Origin: Streptomyces marinisediminis | Lineage (GTDB): Bacteria > Actinomycetota > Actinomycetes > Streptomycetales > Streptomycetaceae | Assembly: GCF_026262575.1 (NCBI RefSeq) | Contig: NZ_JAPKFL010000006.1 | Coordinates: 185,124 to 249,123, forward strand | DNA: 64,000 bases | Direction of reading: 5' to 3' | Shown here: piece by piece, positions 1-7,441 of the stretch | How the letters are laid out: each line of letters begins with the position of its first letter | Numbering within the stretch: position 1 is the stretch's first letter | The notes under the pieces: model-generated | Told to the model about the DNA's origin: nothing | The model's database searches: none | What the model saw: the letters and a program-made list of their open reading frames with translations, nothing else | Made by a program: the position numbers and the translations under genes

Positions 1-591
1 CCGCGCCTCGGTCAGCTCGCCCGCGCGCAGCGCGAGGCCGGCCAGGTGCCGCCAGGTGAAGGAGCACAGCAGCGCGTCACCGTGCGCCGTGGCCCCGGCG
101 TGCGCCCGCCGGTAGGCGGCCTTGGCGGCCTGCACGGCCTGCGGGGTGTCGGCCAGGTGCTCGGCCAGCAGCCCGCGGCGGAAGTCCAGGACGGCGCGGC
201 CCGGGGAGGCCGGGGGCAGCAGCGCCGCCGCGCGGCCCAGTGCGGAGCGGGCCTCGTCGGCGCGGTCGCGCACGCCCAGCACCGTCGCCGCGTACGCCAG
301 GTGGCCGCGCTCGCACGCGGCGGCCCCGCGCAGCGTGTCGTCCACCGCGAGCGCCTCGGCGGCGCGCAGCGCGTCCTCGGCCTCGGCCCAGCCCGCGGCG
401 GTGAACATGCAGCGCTCCACCAGCAGGCCCGCCCGGCGCACCGCCGCGGCGGCGTCGTCCGCGGCGTGCGGGGCGAGCAGCGCGGCAGCGTCCTCCCAGC
501 AGCCCCGCGAGCGCAGCCGCCACACGGCGTGGTGCAGCGGACCGCCGTCGTCGCCGCCCTCCCCGTGGTCCAGCCGTACCGAACGAGACAT
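1..591 (-). CDS. TPR-like helical-repeat protein, truncated by the window edge
   Basis: The reading frame starts at an ATG (589-591 on the minus strand) and stays open to base 1, so the C-terminus lies outside the window. About 197 residues are visible. They are rich in Ala, Arg and Leu and form repeated amphipathic helix pairs such as AEAEDALRAAEAL and RADEARSALGRAAALL, spaced like tetratricopeptide or other alpha-solenoid repeats. No catalytic motif or signal peptide is seen, so only a general role in protein-protein contact can be suggested. In actinomycetes similar solenoids are often the C-terminal part of LuxR- or SARP-type regulators, but no DNA-binding domain is visible here. The coding frame is supported by strong G/C bias at third codon positions; the other frames are low-complexity shadows. 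Confidence 0.6.
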   Translation of the reverse strand, partial: MSRSVRLDHGEGGDDGGPLHHAVWRLRSRGCWEDAAALLAPHAADDAAAAVRRAGLLVERCMFTAAGWAEAEDALRAAEALAVDDTLRGAAACERGHLAYAATVLGVRDRADEARSALGRAAALLPPASPGRAVLDFRRGLLAEHLADTPQAVQAAKAAYRRAHAGATAHGDALLCSFTWRHLAGLALRAGELTEAR

Positions 592-806
592 GGCGGACTC
601 CGCCACAGTGCCCTCCCCAAGCGCGTCATCGAGCCGGTTGTGCAGGTGAGCCGGAAGAATCCCGGGTGAGCCGGGTGGCATCGATCACAGCACGGAAGGG
701 CGCATCGAGCCAAGAGGGCGGTGTGAAAGCCTTCACAAACCCTCGCCGTCGCCCGTGCGGCCGCACTGGCACCGCATCAACCAGCCGTTAAGCCCGGTAC
801 GCGTGT

Positions 807-822
807 TCCGGTGGTGACCGGA
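807..822. promoter_or_regulatory. Inverted repeat upstream of the EspR-like gene
   Basis: TCCGGT (807-812) and ACCGGA (817-822) form a perfect 6-bp inverted repeat with a 4-base spacer, about 115 bases before the start of the EspR-like gene. It could be an operator, possibly for autoregulation. The rest of 592-935 shows no gene. Confidence 0.3.
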
Positions 823-935
823 TCTAGTGATTCCGTCTCTCCCGTGGCAGGATGCGGGGGACGACGCGCCGAACGCGCCACGTGGCTTAACTGCTCGTGA
901 GGCGGGGCGCACGAGAGGCGGGAAGGGCGGTGGCC

Positions 936-1436
936 ATGGCGGCGGGCGAGGACGCGGAGTCCGCGGGCGGGGCCGCCGGCGGGACGCTCGCCCAGCGGCT
1001 CGGCTACCTGTTCGCCACCATGCACCCGGCGGGCGCCCCGTACACCAACGCCCACGTCGCCGACGCCATCAGCGGCAGCCCCGGCGAGTACGGCGGCGTA
1101 CGGCTCACCGAGCAGTACCTGTCCATGCTCCGCAACGGGCGCCGGGCCAACCCCAGTTCGGACGTGCTGCGGGCGCTCGCGCGGTTCTTCGGCGTGCCGG
1201 TGGGCTACCTGCTCGGAGACCTGTCGGAGCGTCAGGCCGCCTACGTGGAGGAGGAGGTCCGCTTCCTCGCGGCCATGCGCGACCAGCGGGTGCGCCGGAT
1301 CGCCCTGCGCTCGGTCGGCCTGCCCCCCGAGGTCCAGGACAGCCTGACCGCGATTATCGGCCAGTTTCGACAGCACATGAATTTGCCCCTGGAACCACCC
1401 GAGCCGGGCGGTGACCGCCCGCCAGGGGAGGCGTGA
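936..1436 (+). CDS. EspR-like helix-turn-helix transcriptional regulator
   Basis: A protein of about 166 residues with an N-terminal XRE-type helix-turn-helix. The segment LAQRLGYLFATMHPAG, followed by LTEQYLSMLRNGRRANPSSD, matches the layout of mycobacterial EspR (helix-turn-helix plus NPS motif). The C-terminal part (AMRDQRVRRIALRSVGLPP) matches the EspR dimerisation region. In Mycobacterium, EspR is a nucleoid-associated regulator of ESX-1 and cell-wall genes; the target here is unknown. I chose ATG 936, with GGAAGG about 9 bases upstream; an in-frame GTG at 930 is an alternative. No ESX secretion genes are nearby. The gene converges on the beta-propeller gene with a strong terminator hairpin between them. 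Confidence 0.8.
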   Translation: MAAGEDAESAGGAAGGTLAQRLGYLFATMHPAGAPYTNAHVADAISGSPGEYGGVRLTEQYLSMLRNGRRANPSSDVLRALARFFGVPVGYLLGDLSERQAAYVEEEVRFLAAMRDQRVRRIALRSVGLPPEVQDSLTAIIGQFRQHMNLPLEPPEPGGDRPPGEA

Positions 1437-1702
1437 CGGCCGGGAGGACGGCCAGTGAACGTCACGCCTCGCGACGAGGTGGCCCTGCACGGGGGTCTGG
1501 GCCGCCTGCGACCAGGGCGGCGCCGGGCGGCAGGCCGGTCCGGCGCCGTCCTGCTCCCCGGCGCACGCCCTGCGACCGTTCCGCTTTCCGGGCCGCCCCG
1601 CCCCGATGCGTGGCTGGAAATCGCTGATGAGGTGCCGCAATCGGGCCGTTCACGGGGGCGCGGGCTGCGCGAAGCGGGGTCCATGCGGTAGAAATGAGCT
1701 GT

Positions 1703-1740
1703 GCCCGCCCGGTGTGCATCCCCCGTCGCACCGGGCGGGC
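1703..1740. terminator. Bidirectional terminator hairpin between convergent genes
   Basis: GCCCGCCCGGTG (1703-1714) pairs perfectly with CACCGGGCGGGC (1729-1740) around a 14-base loop. There is no T-run, as is common in Streptomyces. It sits between the convergent EspR-like and beta-propeller genes. The remainder of 1437-1782 shows no convincing gene. Confidence 0.75.
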
Positions 1741-1782
1741 CTTCGCGTGTCCGGGCCCGTCTCCCGTGCGGGCTCCGGCCGT

Positions 1783-3000
1783 TCACCGTCCCACGGCGTC
1801 CTCGTGGCCGCGGTCCCCGGCGCTGACCATCGCCAGTCGGCCGCCCTCCGGCAGCGGTGTTCTCGTCCGCAACACCGTGCCCGGGCGTCCCGTCCGGGCG
1901 TCGACGATCAGCACCTCGCCGTGGCCGCCGCGGCTGACGGCCACCCAGTCGGCCCCCGGTGACGCCGCCACGGCGCGGCGCTGGACGCCGTCCCACGGCG
2001 TGCCGCCCCGGCGCGGGGCCCCGCTCATCGGCTCCAGCGGCGTACGGGCGGCCACCCGGGGGCGCGCGGGATCGAGCAGGAGCAGCTCGTCCCCGTCGGG
2101 GTGGACGCGGGTGAAGGCCGCCGCGCCGCGGGCGAGTGCCATGCGGAACACCAGCCCGGGGCCGAGGTCGACCAGCGCGGTGCGGCCGGAGTCCAGCCCG
2201 TGGCACCAGGCGGTGTTGGTCCACTCCGGCCAGCGCGCCGGGTCGCCCGGGCCGCCGCGCAGGCAGGACCACAGCAGGCGGCGCCCCGGGTCCAGGCGCA
2301 GGAAGTAGCCGCGCCCCGCGCCCCGCCAGGGCAGCGGCGGCTCCGGGAGGAGCGCGGTACCGCGGACCCGCGCGCGGTACACGCCCTCGCCCGTCGCGGC
2401 GAACACCAGCCCGGTGGCGGGGTCGTGGGCGTCGCCGTGTCCGTCGTCCGGCAGCGGCAGCCGCGCCAGGGGGACGGCGCGCGGGTGGCCGGGGCCGGCG
2501 GCCAGCAGTCCGGCGTGCCGGTAGAGGGCCAGCTCGCCCGGTTCGCGCTGCCGCAGCAGCACCAGCGCCGCGGCGCCCGCGCCCACGACCGTCACCCCCG
2601 GCTCCCCGGTGCGGGCGCGCACCGCCGTGGCCGCACCGGCCCGCAGGTCGACGGCGGTCACCAGGTCGCTCCAGGGCTCCGCGCGCTCCCCGACGCCGGT
2701 GGTGACGGCGATCCGCTCCCCGGTCGCGTCGGCGGCCAGGTGCTCGCCGGGCACCGCGACGGGCGCGGTGGCCGCCACCAGCGGGCCGCCGGCCAGGGCC
2801 GCGGACGGGTCCAGGACGAGGAGTTCCCCGGCCGCCTCGTCCACGCAGGCCACCCGGCCGCCGGGCAGCGCCAGGAAGCCGGCGTGCTCGCTGACCCGGG
2901 GCCCGGGCAGCCGCGCCACCCGCGTCCCGCCGGGCACGGCGAACACCTCGATCCCGCCCGTCACATGGTCGGCGACGAGCAGCAGCGGCTCAGGGGTCAT
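1783..3000 (-). CDS. Beta-propeller protein, divergent from the Zur-linked importer
   Basis: A 405-residue protein starting at ATG 3000. It is built of repeated blade-like units in which a short beta-rich stretch ends in phrases such as VAVPGG, LLVLDP or VIVDARTGRPG, typical of YVTN/WD40-like propellers. There is no signal peptide or membrane segment, so it should be cytoplasmic unless the start lies further upstream. A His/Asp cluster (DDGHGDAHD) near the middle could bind metal. The gene diverges from the importer operon, and the Zur box at 3041-3055 lies in the shared promoter region, so zinc control is likely. Its architecture and setting recall the zinc chaperone AztD, a propeller encoded beside zinc ABC importers, but AztD is exported and this protein seems not to be. 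The function is therefore inferred only. Confidence 0.65.
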   Translation of the reverse strand: MTPEPLLLVADHVTGGIEVFAVPGGTRVARLPGPRVSEHAGFLALPGGRVACVDEAAGELLVLDPSAALAGGPLVAATAPVAVPGEHLAADATGERIAVTTGVGERAEPWSDLVTAVDLRAGAATAVRARTGEPGVTVVGAGAAALVLLRQREPGELALYRHAGLLAAGPGHPRAVPLARLPLPDDGHGDAHDPATGLVFAATGEGVYRARVRGTALLPEPPLPWRGAGRGYFLRLDPGRRLLWSCLRGGPGDPARWPEWTNTAWCHGLDSGRTALVDLGPGLVFRMALARGAAAFTRVHPDGDELLLLDPARPRVAARTPLEPMSGAPRRGGTPWDGVQRRAVAASPGADWVAVSRGGHGEVLIVDARTGRPGTVLRTRTPLPEGGRLAMVSAGDRGHEDAVGR

Positions 3001-3040
3001 CGGGTGCCTCCAGGGGCGTGACGGGGTCGGTGGGCTGTGT

Positions 3041-3055
3041 GGAAAATGATTATCA
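3041..3055. promoter_or_regulatory. Zur-type operator in the divergent promoter
   Basis: GGAAAATGATTATCA agrees at 13 of 15 positions with the streptomycete Zur box (TGAAAATGATTTTCA, from memory). It lies 41 bases before the beta-propeller start and about 90 bases before the lipoprotein start. Repression by zinc-loaded Zur is expected. Confidence 0.75.
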
Positions 3056-3144
3056 TGTGTAGTCTGCGGTCCGCGTGGGCGCCCGGGGCCGCCCTCCGCG
3101 CACCGCATCCACCGCCCCGGCACGTGAAGAACGGAAGGGCGCCG

Positions 3145-4128
3145 ATGACGCGTTCACCGATCCGCACCGCACGCCGGTGGCTCGCCGCGGCGGTCCTGGG
3201 GGCCCTGCTGACCGGGTGCGGCGCCACCGCCGACCCCGTGGACGACGCACGGGCCGACGGCGGCCCCGCGGACACCACGGAGGTCACCGTCGAACCGATC
3301 GAGCCCGCCCGCGAGATCACCGACGTCCGGGGCGTCACCGTCACCACGCCCGAGGAGCCCCGGCGCGTGGTCTGCCTGGTGGCCCTGTGCGACGACATGC
3401 TGATCGAGCTGGGGCTCACCCCCGCCGCCACCAACAGCGCGCTCGCGGCCCATCCCGACTTCCTCGGCCCCGACCGGGCCGCCGGGATACCCGTCGTCCC
3501 CGGTGGCTTCCTCGCGCCCGAGGTCGAGTCGGTGCTCGCCCACGAGCCGGACCTGGTCATCGGCCTGGAGGACACCCACGGCAAGCTCGCCCCCGCGCTG
3601 GAGGGGGCCACCACCTTCTGGCCCGTCCAGCCGGGCACCTGGCGCGACAGCGTCGCCTACCTGCGCGACCTCGCCGCCCTGACCGGCCGCACCGAGCAGG
3701 GCGAGCGGGCCGAGCGCGCCTTCCGCACCGCGCTCGCCGCCGCCGAGCGCACGCCCAGCGACAGGACGGCGCTGATCATCTACGGCAGCGACGAGAACTT
3801 CGGCGTCGCCACCCCCGGCACCGACGTGGCGGCCGGGCTCTTCCCGAAGATCGCCGACTACCCCTGGGAGTCGCGCGGGGTGTCGGGCACTTACAGCATG
3901 GAGGAGATCCTCGCCAGGGACGTGGACGTGCTCTTCGTGGAGACGCTCTCCTTCGGCGACGACACCGGCGCCCTCTCCGAAACGCTCGCCGCCAACCCGC
4001 TGTGGAACCGCATCCCCGCCGTCCGCAACGGCGACGTCCACGAGGTCGACTCCGAGGTGTGGGCCAAGGGCCGCGGCACCCGCTCCCTGTCCCTGGTGCT
4101 CGACCAGGCCACGGCAGCCCTGCGGTGA
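3145..4128 (+). CDS. FecB-type substrate-binding lipoprotein of a Zur-linked ABC importer
   Basis: A 327-residue solute-binding protein. ATG 3145 follows ACGGAAGGG and opens a lipoprotein signal (arginine-rich start, hydrophobic core, lipobox LTGC), so the mature protein is anchored outside the membrane. The rest matches the class III (FhuD/BtuF/FecB) fold: a VRGVTVTTPEEPRRVVCL opening, a long connecting helix, and the C-terminal ending LWNRIPAVRNGDVHEVD. Class III proteins normally bind metal chelates, cobalamin or haem rather than free zinc, for which cluster A-I proteins are usual. With a Zur box upstream and a RiPP operon downstream, the likely ligand is a zinc-peptide complex; this is inference. 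The gene overlaps the next permease by four bases. Confidence 0.85.
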   Translation: MTRSPIRTARRWLAAAVLGALLTGCGATADPVDDARADGGPADTTEVTVEPIEPAREITDVRGVTVTTPEEPRRVVCLVALCDDMLIELGLTPAATNSALAAHPDFLGPDRAAGIPVVPGGFLAPEVESVLAHEPDLVIGLEDTHGKLAPALEGATTFWPVQPGTWRDSVAYLRDLAALTGRTEQGERAERAFRTALAAAERTPSDRTALIIYGSDENFGVATPGTDVAAGLFPKIADYPWESRGVSGTYSMEEILARDVDVLFVETLSFGDDTGALSETLAANPLWNRIPAVRNGDVHEVDSEVWAKGRGTRSLSLVLDQATAALR

Positions 4129-5252
4129 GCCACCGCCGCCACCTGCTCGCGCTGGGCGGCCTGCTCACCGCCGCCGCGCTCGCCACGCTCTGCCTGGGCA
4201 CCCCCGTGGTCGCGCCCACCGAGCTGCCCGGCGTGCTGCTGGACGGCGGGGACGGGCTCGCCGGTGTCGTCGTCGGCGAACTGCGGCTGCCCCGACTGGT
4301 GCTGGCACTGCTCGCCGGGGCCTGCCTGGGCGCCGCCGGGCTGGTGCTCCAGGAAGCCCTGCGCAACGACCTCGCCGTCCCCGAGATGCTGGGCGTCTCC
4401 TCCGGCGCCGCGCTCGGCGTCGCCGCCCCGCTGGTGCTCGCGCTCACCCTCCCCGCGGCCGTGGCGCCGCTGCTGGCGCTCGCCGGGGCCGCCGCGGGCG
4501 GGGTGCTGACCCTGCTCGCCGCCGGGTTCGGCCGCAGCCCGTCCGCGGTGCTGCTGACCGGCGCCGCCGTCTCCGCGGCGCTCCAGGCGGCGCTGCTGGT
4601 GCTCATGGTGCTGGCCGACCAGCTCGACCTCCAGGTCATCTACCGCTACCTGCTGGGCTCGCTCGCCGCGCGCACCTGGTCCGACGTCACCGGACTGGGC
4701 CCGTGGCTGGTGGTGGCGCTGCCCGCCCTCGTGCTGTGCGCCCCGGTGCTGTCCGTCCTGCGCCTGGGGGACGACGACGCCGAGGCGCTGGGCGTGCGCA
4801 CCCGCCGCGCCCGGCTCGCGGCGCTGGCCGTCGCGGTGGTGCTCATCGCCCCCGTCGTCGCCGTCTGCGGCCCCGTGGCCTGGGTCGGCTTCCTCGCGCC
4901 CCACCTGGCCCGGCGGCTGCTGCCCGCGGCGGACGCCGTCGGCCGGCTGCCGTGGGCCGCGGGGTGGGGCGCCTGCGTGGTGGCCGTCGCCGACGTACCG
5001 GCCCGCCTCGCGCTGGGCCCGGTGGAGACCCCGGTCGGCGCGTGGACCGCGCTGCTGGGCGTCCCGGCGGGTGTGGCGCTGCTCAGGGCCCGGCGCGGCC
5101 CGCACACCCCGCGCCGCGCCGGGCGTCGCCGTCCCCCGGACGGCGCGGCGGCACCCGGGACCGGGGACCCGGCGCCCCGGGACGGCGCCGCGGCCGCGGG
5201 GCACGGCGCGGCGACGGGGCACGGTGCGGCGGCTCCGGAGGTGGCGTCGTGA
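4125..5252 (+). CDS. FecCD-family permease 1 of the Zur-linked importer
   Basis: A 375-residue membrane protein starting at GTG 4125, inside the GTGA overlap with the binding-protein gene. It has about nine to ten hydrophobic segments and the FecCD signatures LRLPRLVLALLAGACLGAAG, LQEALRNDLAVPEMLGVSSG and GPVAWVGFLAPHLAR. The last is the cytoplasmic coupling region that docks with the ATPase. A disordered Ala/Gly/His-rich tail of about 50 residues follows the final membrane segment, unusual for the family and containing several His residues. It should form a heterodimeric channel with the next permease. The family imports siderophores, haem, cobalamin and related chelates. Confidence 0.88.
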   Translation: MSHRRHLLALGGLLTAAALATLCLGTPVVAPTELPGVLLDGGDGLAGVVVGELRLPRLVLALLAGACLGAAGLVLQEALRNDLAVPEMLGVSSGAALGVAAPLVLALTLPAAVAPLLALAGAAAGGVLTLLAAGFGRSPSAVLLTGAAVSAALQAALLVLMVLADQLDLQVIYRYLLGSLAARTWSDVTGLGPWLVVALPALVLCAPVLSVLRLGDDDAEALGVRTRRARLAALAVAVVLIAPVVAVCGPVAWVGFLAPHLARRLLPAADAVGRLPWAAGWGACVVAVADVPARLALGPVETPVGAWTALLGVPAGVALLRARRGPHTPRRAGRRRPPDGAAAPGTGDPAPRDGAAAAGHGAATGHGAAAPEVAS

Positions 5253-6256
5253 GCGGGCGGCTCCTCGTGCTCGCCGCGGTCGTCGTGCTCGCGGCCGCCG
5301 CGGACCTGGTCGCGGGCCGGGCGCTGGCGCCGGGCACCGTGCTGGAGGTGCTGACCGGCGGGGGAGGGGAGACCGCGCGGCACGTCGTGCTGCACCTGCG
5401 CGTGCCGCGGCTGCTGGTCGCCCTCGTCGCGGGCGCGGCCCTCGGGGTGGCCGGGCTGGTGCTCCAGTCGGCGCTGCGCAACCCGCTGTCCGGGCCCGAG
5501 GTCACCGGCGTCACCCCGGGCGCGGTGCTGGGCGCGGTGAGCGCGACCGGACTCGGCCTGGCGAGCTGGCAGTCACCGGCCGCCGTCGTCGTGGCGGCCT
5601 GCGCCGGCGGGTTCGCCGGGGCCGGGCTGCTGTGGCTGCTCGCGGGCCGTGAGCGCGGCGACCCGGCCGGGACGGCCGTCCACGGCGTCCTGGTCAGCGC
5701 CGTGCTCGGCGGTCTGACGGCCATGGTGCTGCTCGTCGCCCCGGGGGAGCTGGGCAGCGTCGTGCAGTGGCTCATCGGCAGCACCGAGGGCCGGGTGTGG
5801 GCCCACTGGCACCTGCTGTGGCCGTGGGCGCTGCTGTGGGGGGTGGCCGCCTGGCTGCTGTCCGGCCCGCTGACCCTCCTGCGGCTCGGGGACGGACCGG
5901 CCGCCGCCGCGGGGCTGGCCCCCCGGCGCGCCCGCGCGCTGGCGCTGCTGTGCGCGGTGGCCCTGACGGCCGGCGCGGTCTCGGCCGTGGGCGCGCTCGG
6001 CTTCGTCGGCCTGCTCGTGCCGCACCTGGCCGTCGCCCTGTTCGGCGCCGACCTGCGGCGCGCCCTGCCCGGCGCGGCGCTGTGCGGCGCGGCCGTGGTG
6101 TGCGGGGCCGACGCGGCCGCGCAGGGGCTGTCGCGGTGGCTCTCGCTCGTGCTGGACGCCGCGCGCCTGACGCTGCCGGTCGGCGCGCTCACCACCTGCC
6201 TGGGCGCCGTCCTGCTGCTCGTCGTGGTGCGCCGCACCCCGGCCCGATCGTTTTGA
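5249..6256 (+). CDS. FecCD-family permease 2 of the Zur-linked importer
   Basis: A 335-residue membrane protein starting at GTG 5249, overlapping the upstream permease by four bases. It shows the same FecCD signatures (LRVPRLLVALVAGAALGVAG, LQSALRNPLSGPEVTGVTPG, GALGFVGLLVPHLAV). Two different permeases in tandem indicate a heterodimeric channel, as in FecCD and FhuB-type systems. The stop is 70 bases before the ATPase start; the gap contains no promoter I can recognise, so one transcript is likely. Confidence 0.88.
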   Translation: MSGRLLVLAAVVVLAAAADLVAGRALAPGTVLEVLTGGGGETARHVVLHLRVPRLLVALVAGAALGVAGLVLQSALRNPLSGPEVTGVTPGAVLGAVSATGLGLASWQSPAAVVVAACAGGFAGAGLLWLLAGRERGDPAGTAVHGVLVSAVLGGLTAMVLLVAPGELGSVVQWLIGSTEGRVWAHWHLLWPWALLWGVAAWLLSGPLTLLRLGDGPAAAAGLAPRRARALALLCAVALTAGAVSAVGALGFVGLLVPHLAVALFGADLRRALPGAALCGAAVVCGADAAAQGLSRWLSLVLDAARLTLPVGALTTCLGAVLLLVVVRRTPARSF

Positions 6257-6326
6257 GACCACAGGCCCACGGAGAACCAGTGGGACCAGTGGTGACCAAG
6301 GGGAACCAGAGGAAGGTGTCACGAGG

Positions 6327-7142
6327 GTGACGACGCAACCCACCGATCCGCCCGGCCTGCACGTGGCGGACGTCCACTTCGGGTACCCGGGGCGGCCGGT
6401 GCTCCACGGCGTCGACCTCGGCGTCGGCCCCGGGGAGCTGACCGCGCTCATCGGCCTCAACGGCTGCGGCAAGTCGACCCTGCTGCGGCTGCTCGCCGGG
6501 GTGATCCGGCCCGACCGGGGCCGGGTGCTGCTGGGGGGCGCCGACCTGGCGCGCATGGGACGCCGCGCCGCCGCGCGCCGGGTCGCGCTGCTGCACCAGT
6601 CGGCGCCCCCGGTCCCGGGCATGACGGTGCGCCAGCTCGTGCGGCAGGGCCGCTACGCCCAGCGCGGGCCGCTGGGCATGCTGCGCGACGGCGACGACGC
6701 GGCCGTGCGGCGCGCCCTGTGCGACACCGGGGTCGAGGACTGGACCGACCGGCCGGTGGACGCGCTCTCGGGGGGCGAGCGGCAGCGGGTGCGGCTGGCC
6801 ATGGCGCTGGCCCAGGACACCCGCGTCCTGCTGCTGGACGAGCCGACGACGTACCTCGACCTGCACCACCAGCTCGAGGTGTTGCAGACGGTCGTGCGGC
6901 TGCGGGCCGAGCGCGGGCTGACGGTGGTGATGGTGCTGCACGACCTCGGGCACGCCGCCCGGTTCGCCGAGCGGATCGTCGCGCTGCGCGCCGGGCGGGT
7001 GGTGGCGGACGGCGCGCCGAAGGACGTCGTCACGCCCGAACTGCTGGCCGGGGTGCTGGACGTGGCCGGGCGCGTGGGCCGGGACCCCGAGGGCGGCTGG
7101 CCGGTGTGTTACCCGGATCACCCTCTGCCGACTAGCACATGA
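6327..7142 (+). CDS. FecE-type ATPase of the Zur-linked importer
   Basis: A 271-residue ABC ATPase starting at GTG 6327, about 10 bases after AGAGGAAGG. Walker A is GLNGCGKST, the Q-loop region is LLHQSAPPVPGMTV, the ABC signature is LSGGERQRVRLAMALAQ, Walker B is VLLLDEPTTYLDL, and the switch His is in VLHDLGHA. These features, with the LDLHHQLEVL stretch, are typical of the siderophore/cobalamin importer subfamily. It should power the two FecCD permeases. The stop codon overlaps the second Zur box (7140-7154), which separates the importer from the peptide operon and gives the latter its own zinc-controlled promoter. Confidence 0.9.
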   Translation: MTTQPTDPPGLHVADVHFGYPGRPVLHGVDLGVGPGELTALIGLNGCGKSTLLRLLAGVIRPDRGRVLLGGADLARMGRRAAARRVALLHQSAPPVPGMTVRQLVRQGRYAQRGPLGMLRDGDDAAVRRALCDTGVEDWTDRPVDALSGGERQRVRLAMALAQDTRVLLLDEPTTYLDLHHQLEVLQTVVRLRAERGLTVVMVLHDLGHAARFAERIVALRAGRVVADGAPKDVVTPELLAGVLDVAGRVGRDPEGGWPVCYPDHPLPTST

Positions 7143-7154
7143 CAATCATTTCCA
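7140..7154. promoter_or_regulatory. Second Zur-type operator, in front of the peptide operon
   Basis: TGACAATCATTTCCA; its reverse complement TGGAAATGATTGTCA matches 13 of 15 positions of the Zur consensus. It overlaps the stop codon of the ATPase gene and lies 67 bases before the peptide start, so the peptide operon appears to have its own zinc-repressed promoter. Confidence 0.75.
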
Positions 7155-7221
7155 ACTAGTGTCGGTGTGCGGCACCCGAACGGATGTCGCATCAGTTACC
7201 CGTCTCTCAGGAGGAATTGCC

Positions 7222-7335
7222 ATGGAGCAGGAGAAGGTCTTCACGCCGATCGCGGACCCCGGCCAGCTCGCCCACGCCTCGGCGTCCCACTCCAACGCGC
7301 TCGTCGAGAACCCCTTCGACGACACCGAGGAGTAA
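7222..7335 (+). CDS. Candidate RiPP precursor peptide (37 residues)
   Basis: A small gene with a very strong ribosome-binding site (AGGAGG, 7209-7214) eight bases before ATG 7222, ending in TAA at 7333. The peptide starts MEQEKVFTPIADPGQLA, a plausible leader. From residue 18 it runs HASASHSNA and ends LVENPFDDTEE. It has no Cys. Ser20, Ser22 and Ser24 alternate with Ala21 and His23, Thr occurs at 8 and 35, and the tail is strongly acidic. It is followed by a ThiF-like/leader-binding gene, a YcaO and a SagB-like gene, so serine-derived oxazolines/oxazoles are the expected modification. With His18, His23 and the acidic tail the product could bind zinc. Precursor identity is inferred from position, size, the RBS and operon content, not from a known family. 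Confidence 0.75.
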   Translation: MEQEKVFTPIADPGQLAHASASHSNALVENPFDDTEE

Positions 7336-7441
7336 GTCCCCGCAGGGCCCGGCCGGTCGCGGCAGCGCCGGCCGGGCCCCCGCCCGCCCCCCTCCGCCAC
7401 GTCCCACCGCCCACCCGCGCCCCTTCGAAGGAGACACCGTC

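Noticed and set aside
1455..1691. 78-codon frame after the EspR-like gene
   Set aside because: Its GTG start lacks a clear RBS, the protein is low-complexity, and it lies between the gene and the terminator; too weak to call.
7140..7154. Possibility that this box is an iron (IdeR/DmdR) operator
   Set aside because: It lacks the TTAGGTTAGGCTAACCTAA-type pattern; the AATGATT core is that of Zur.
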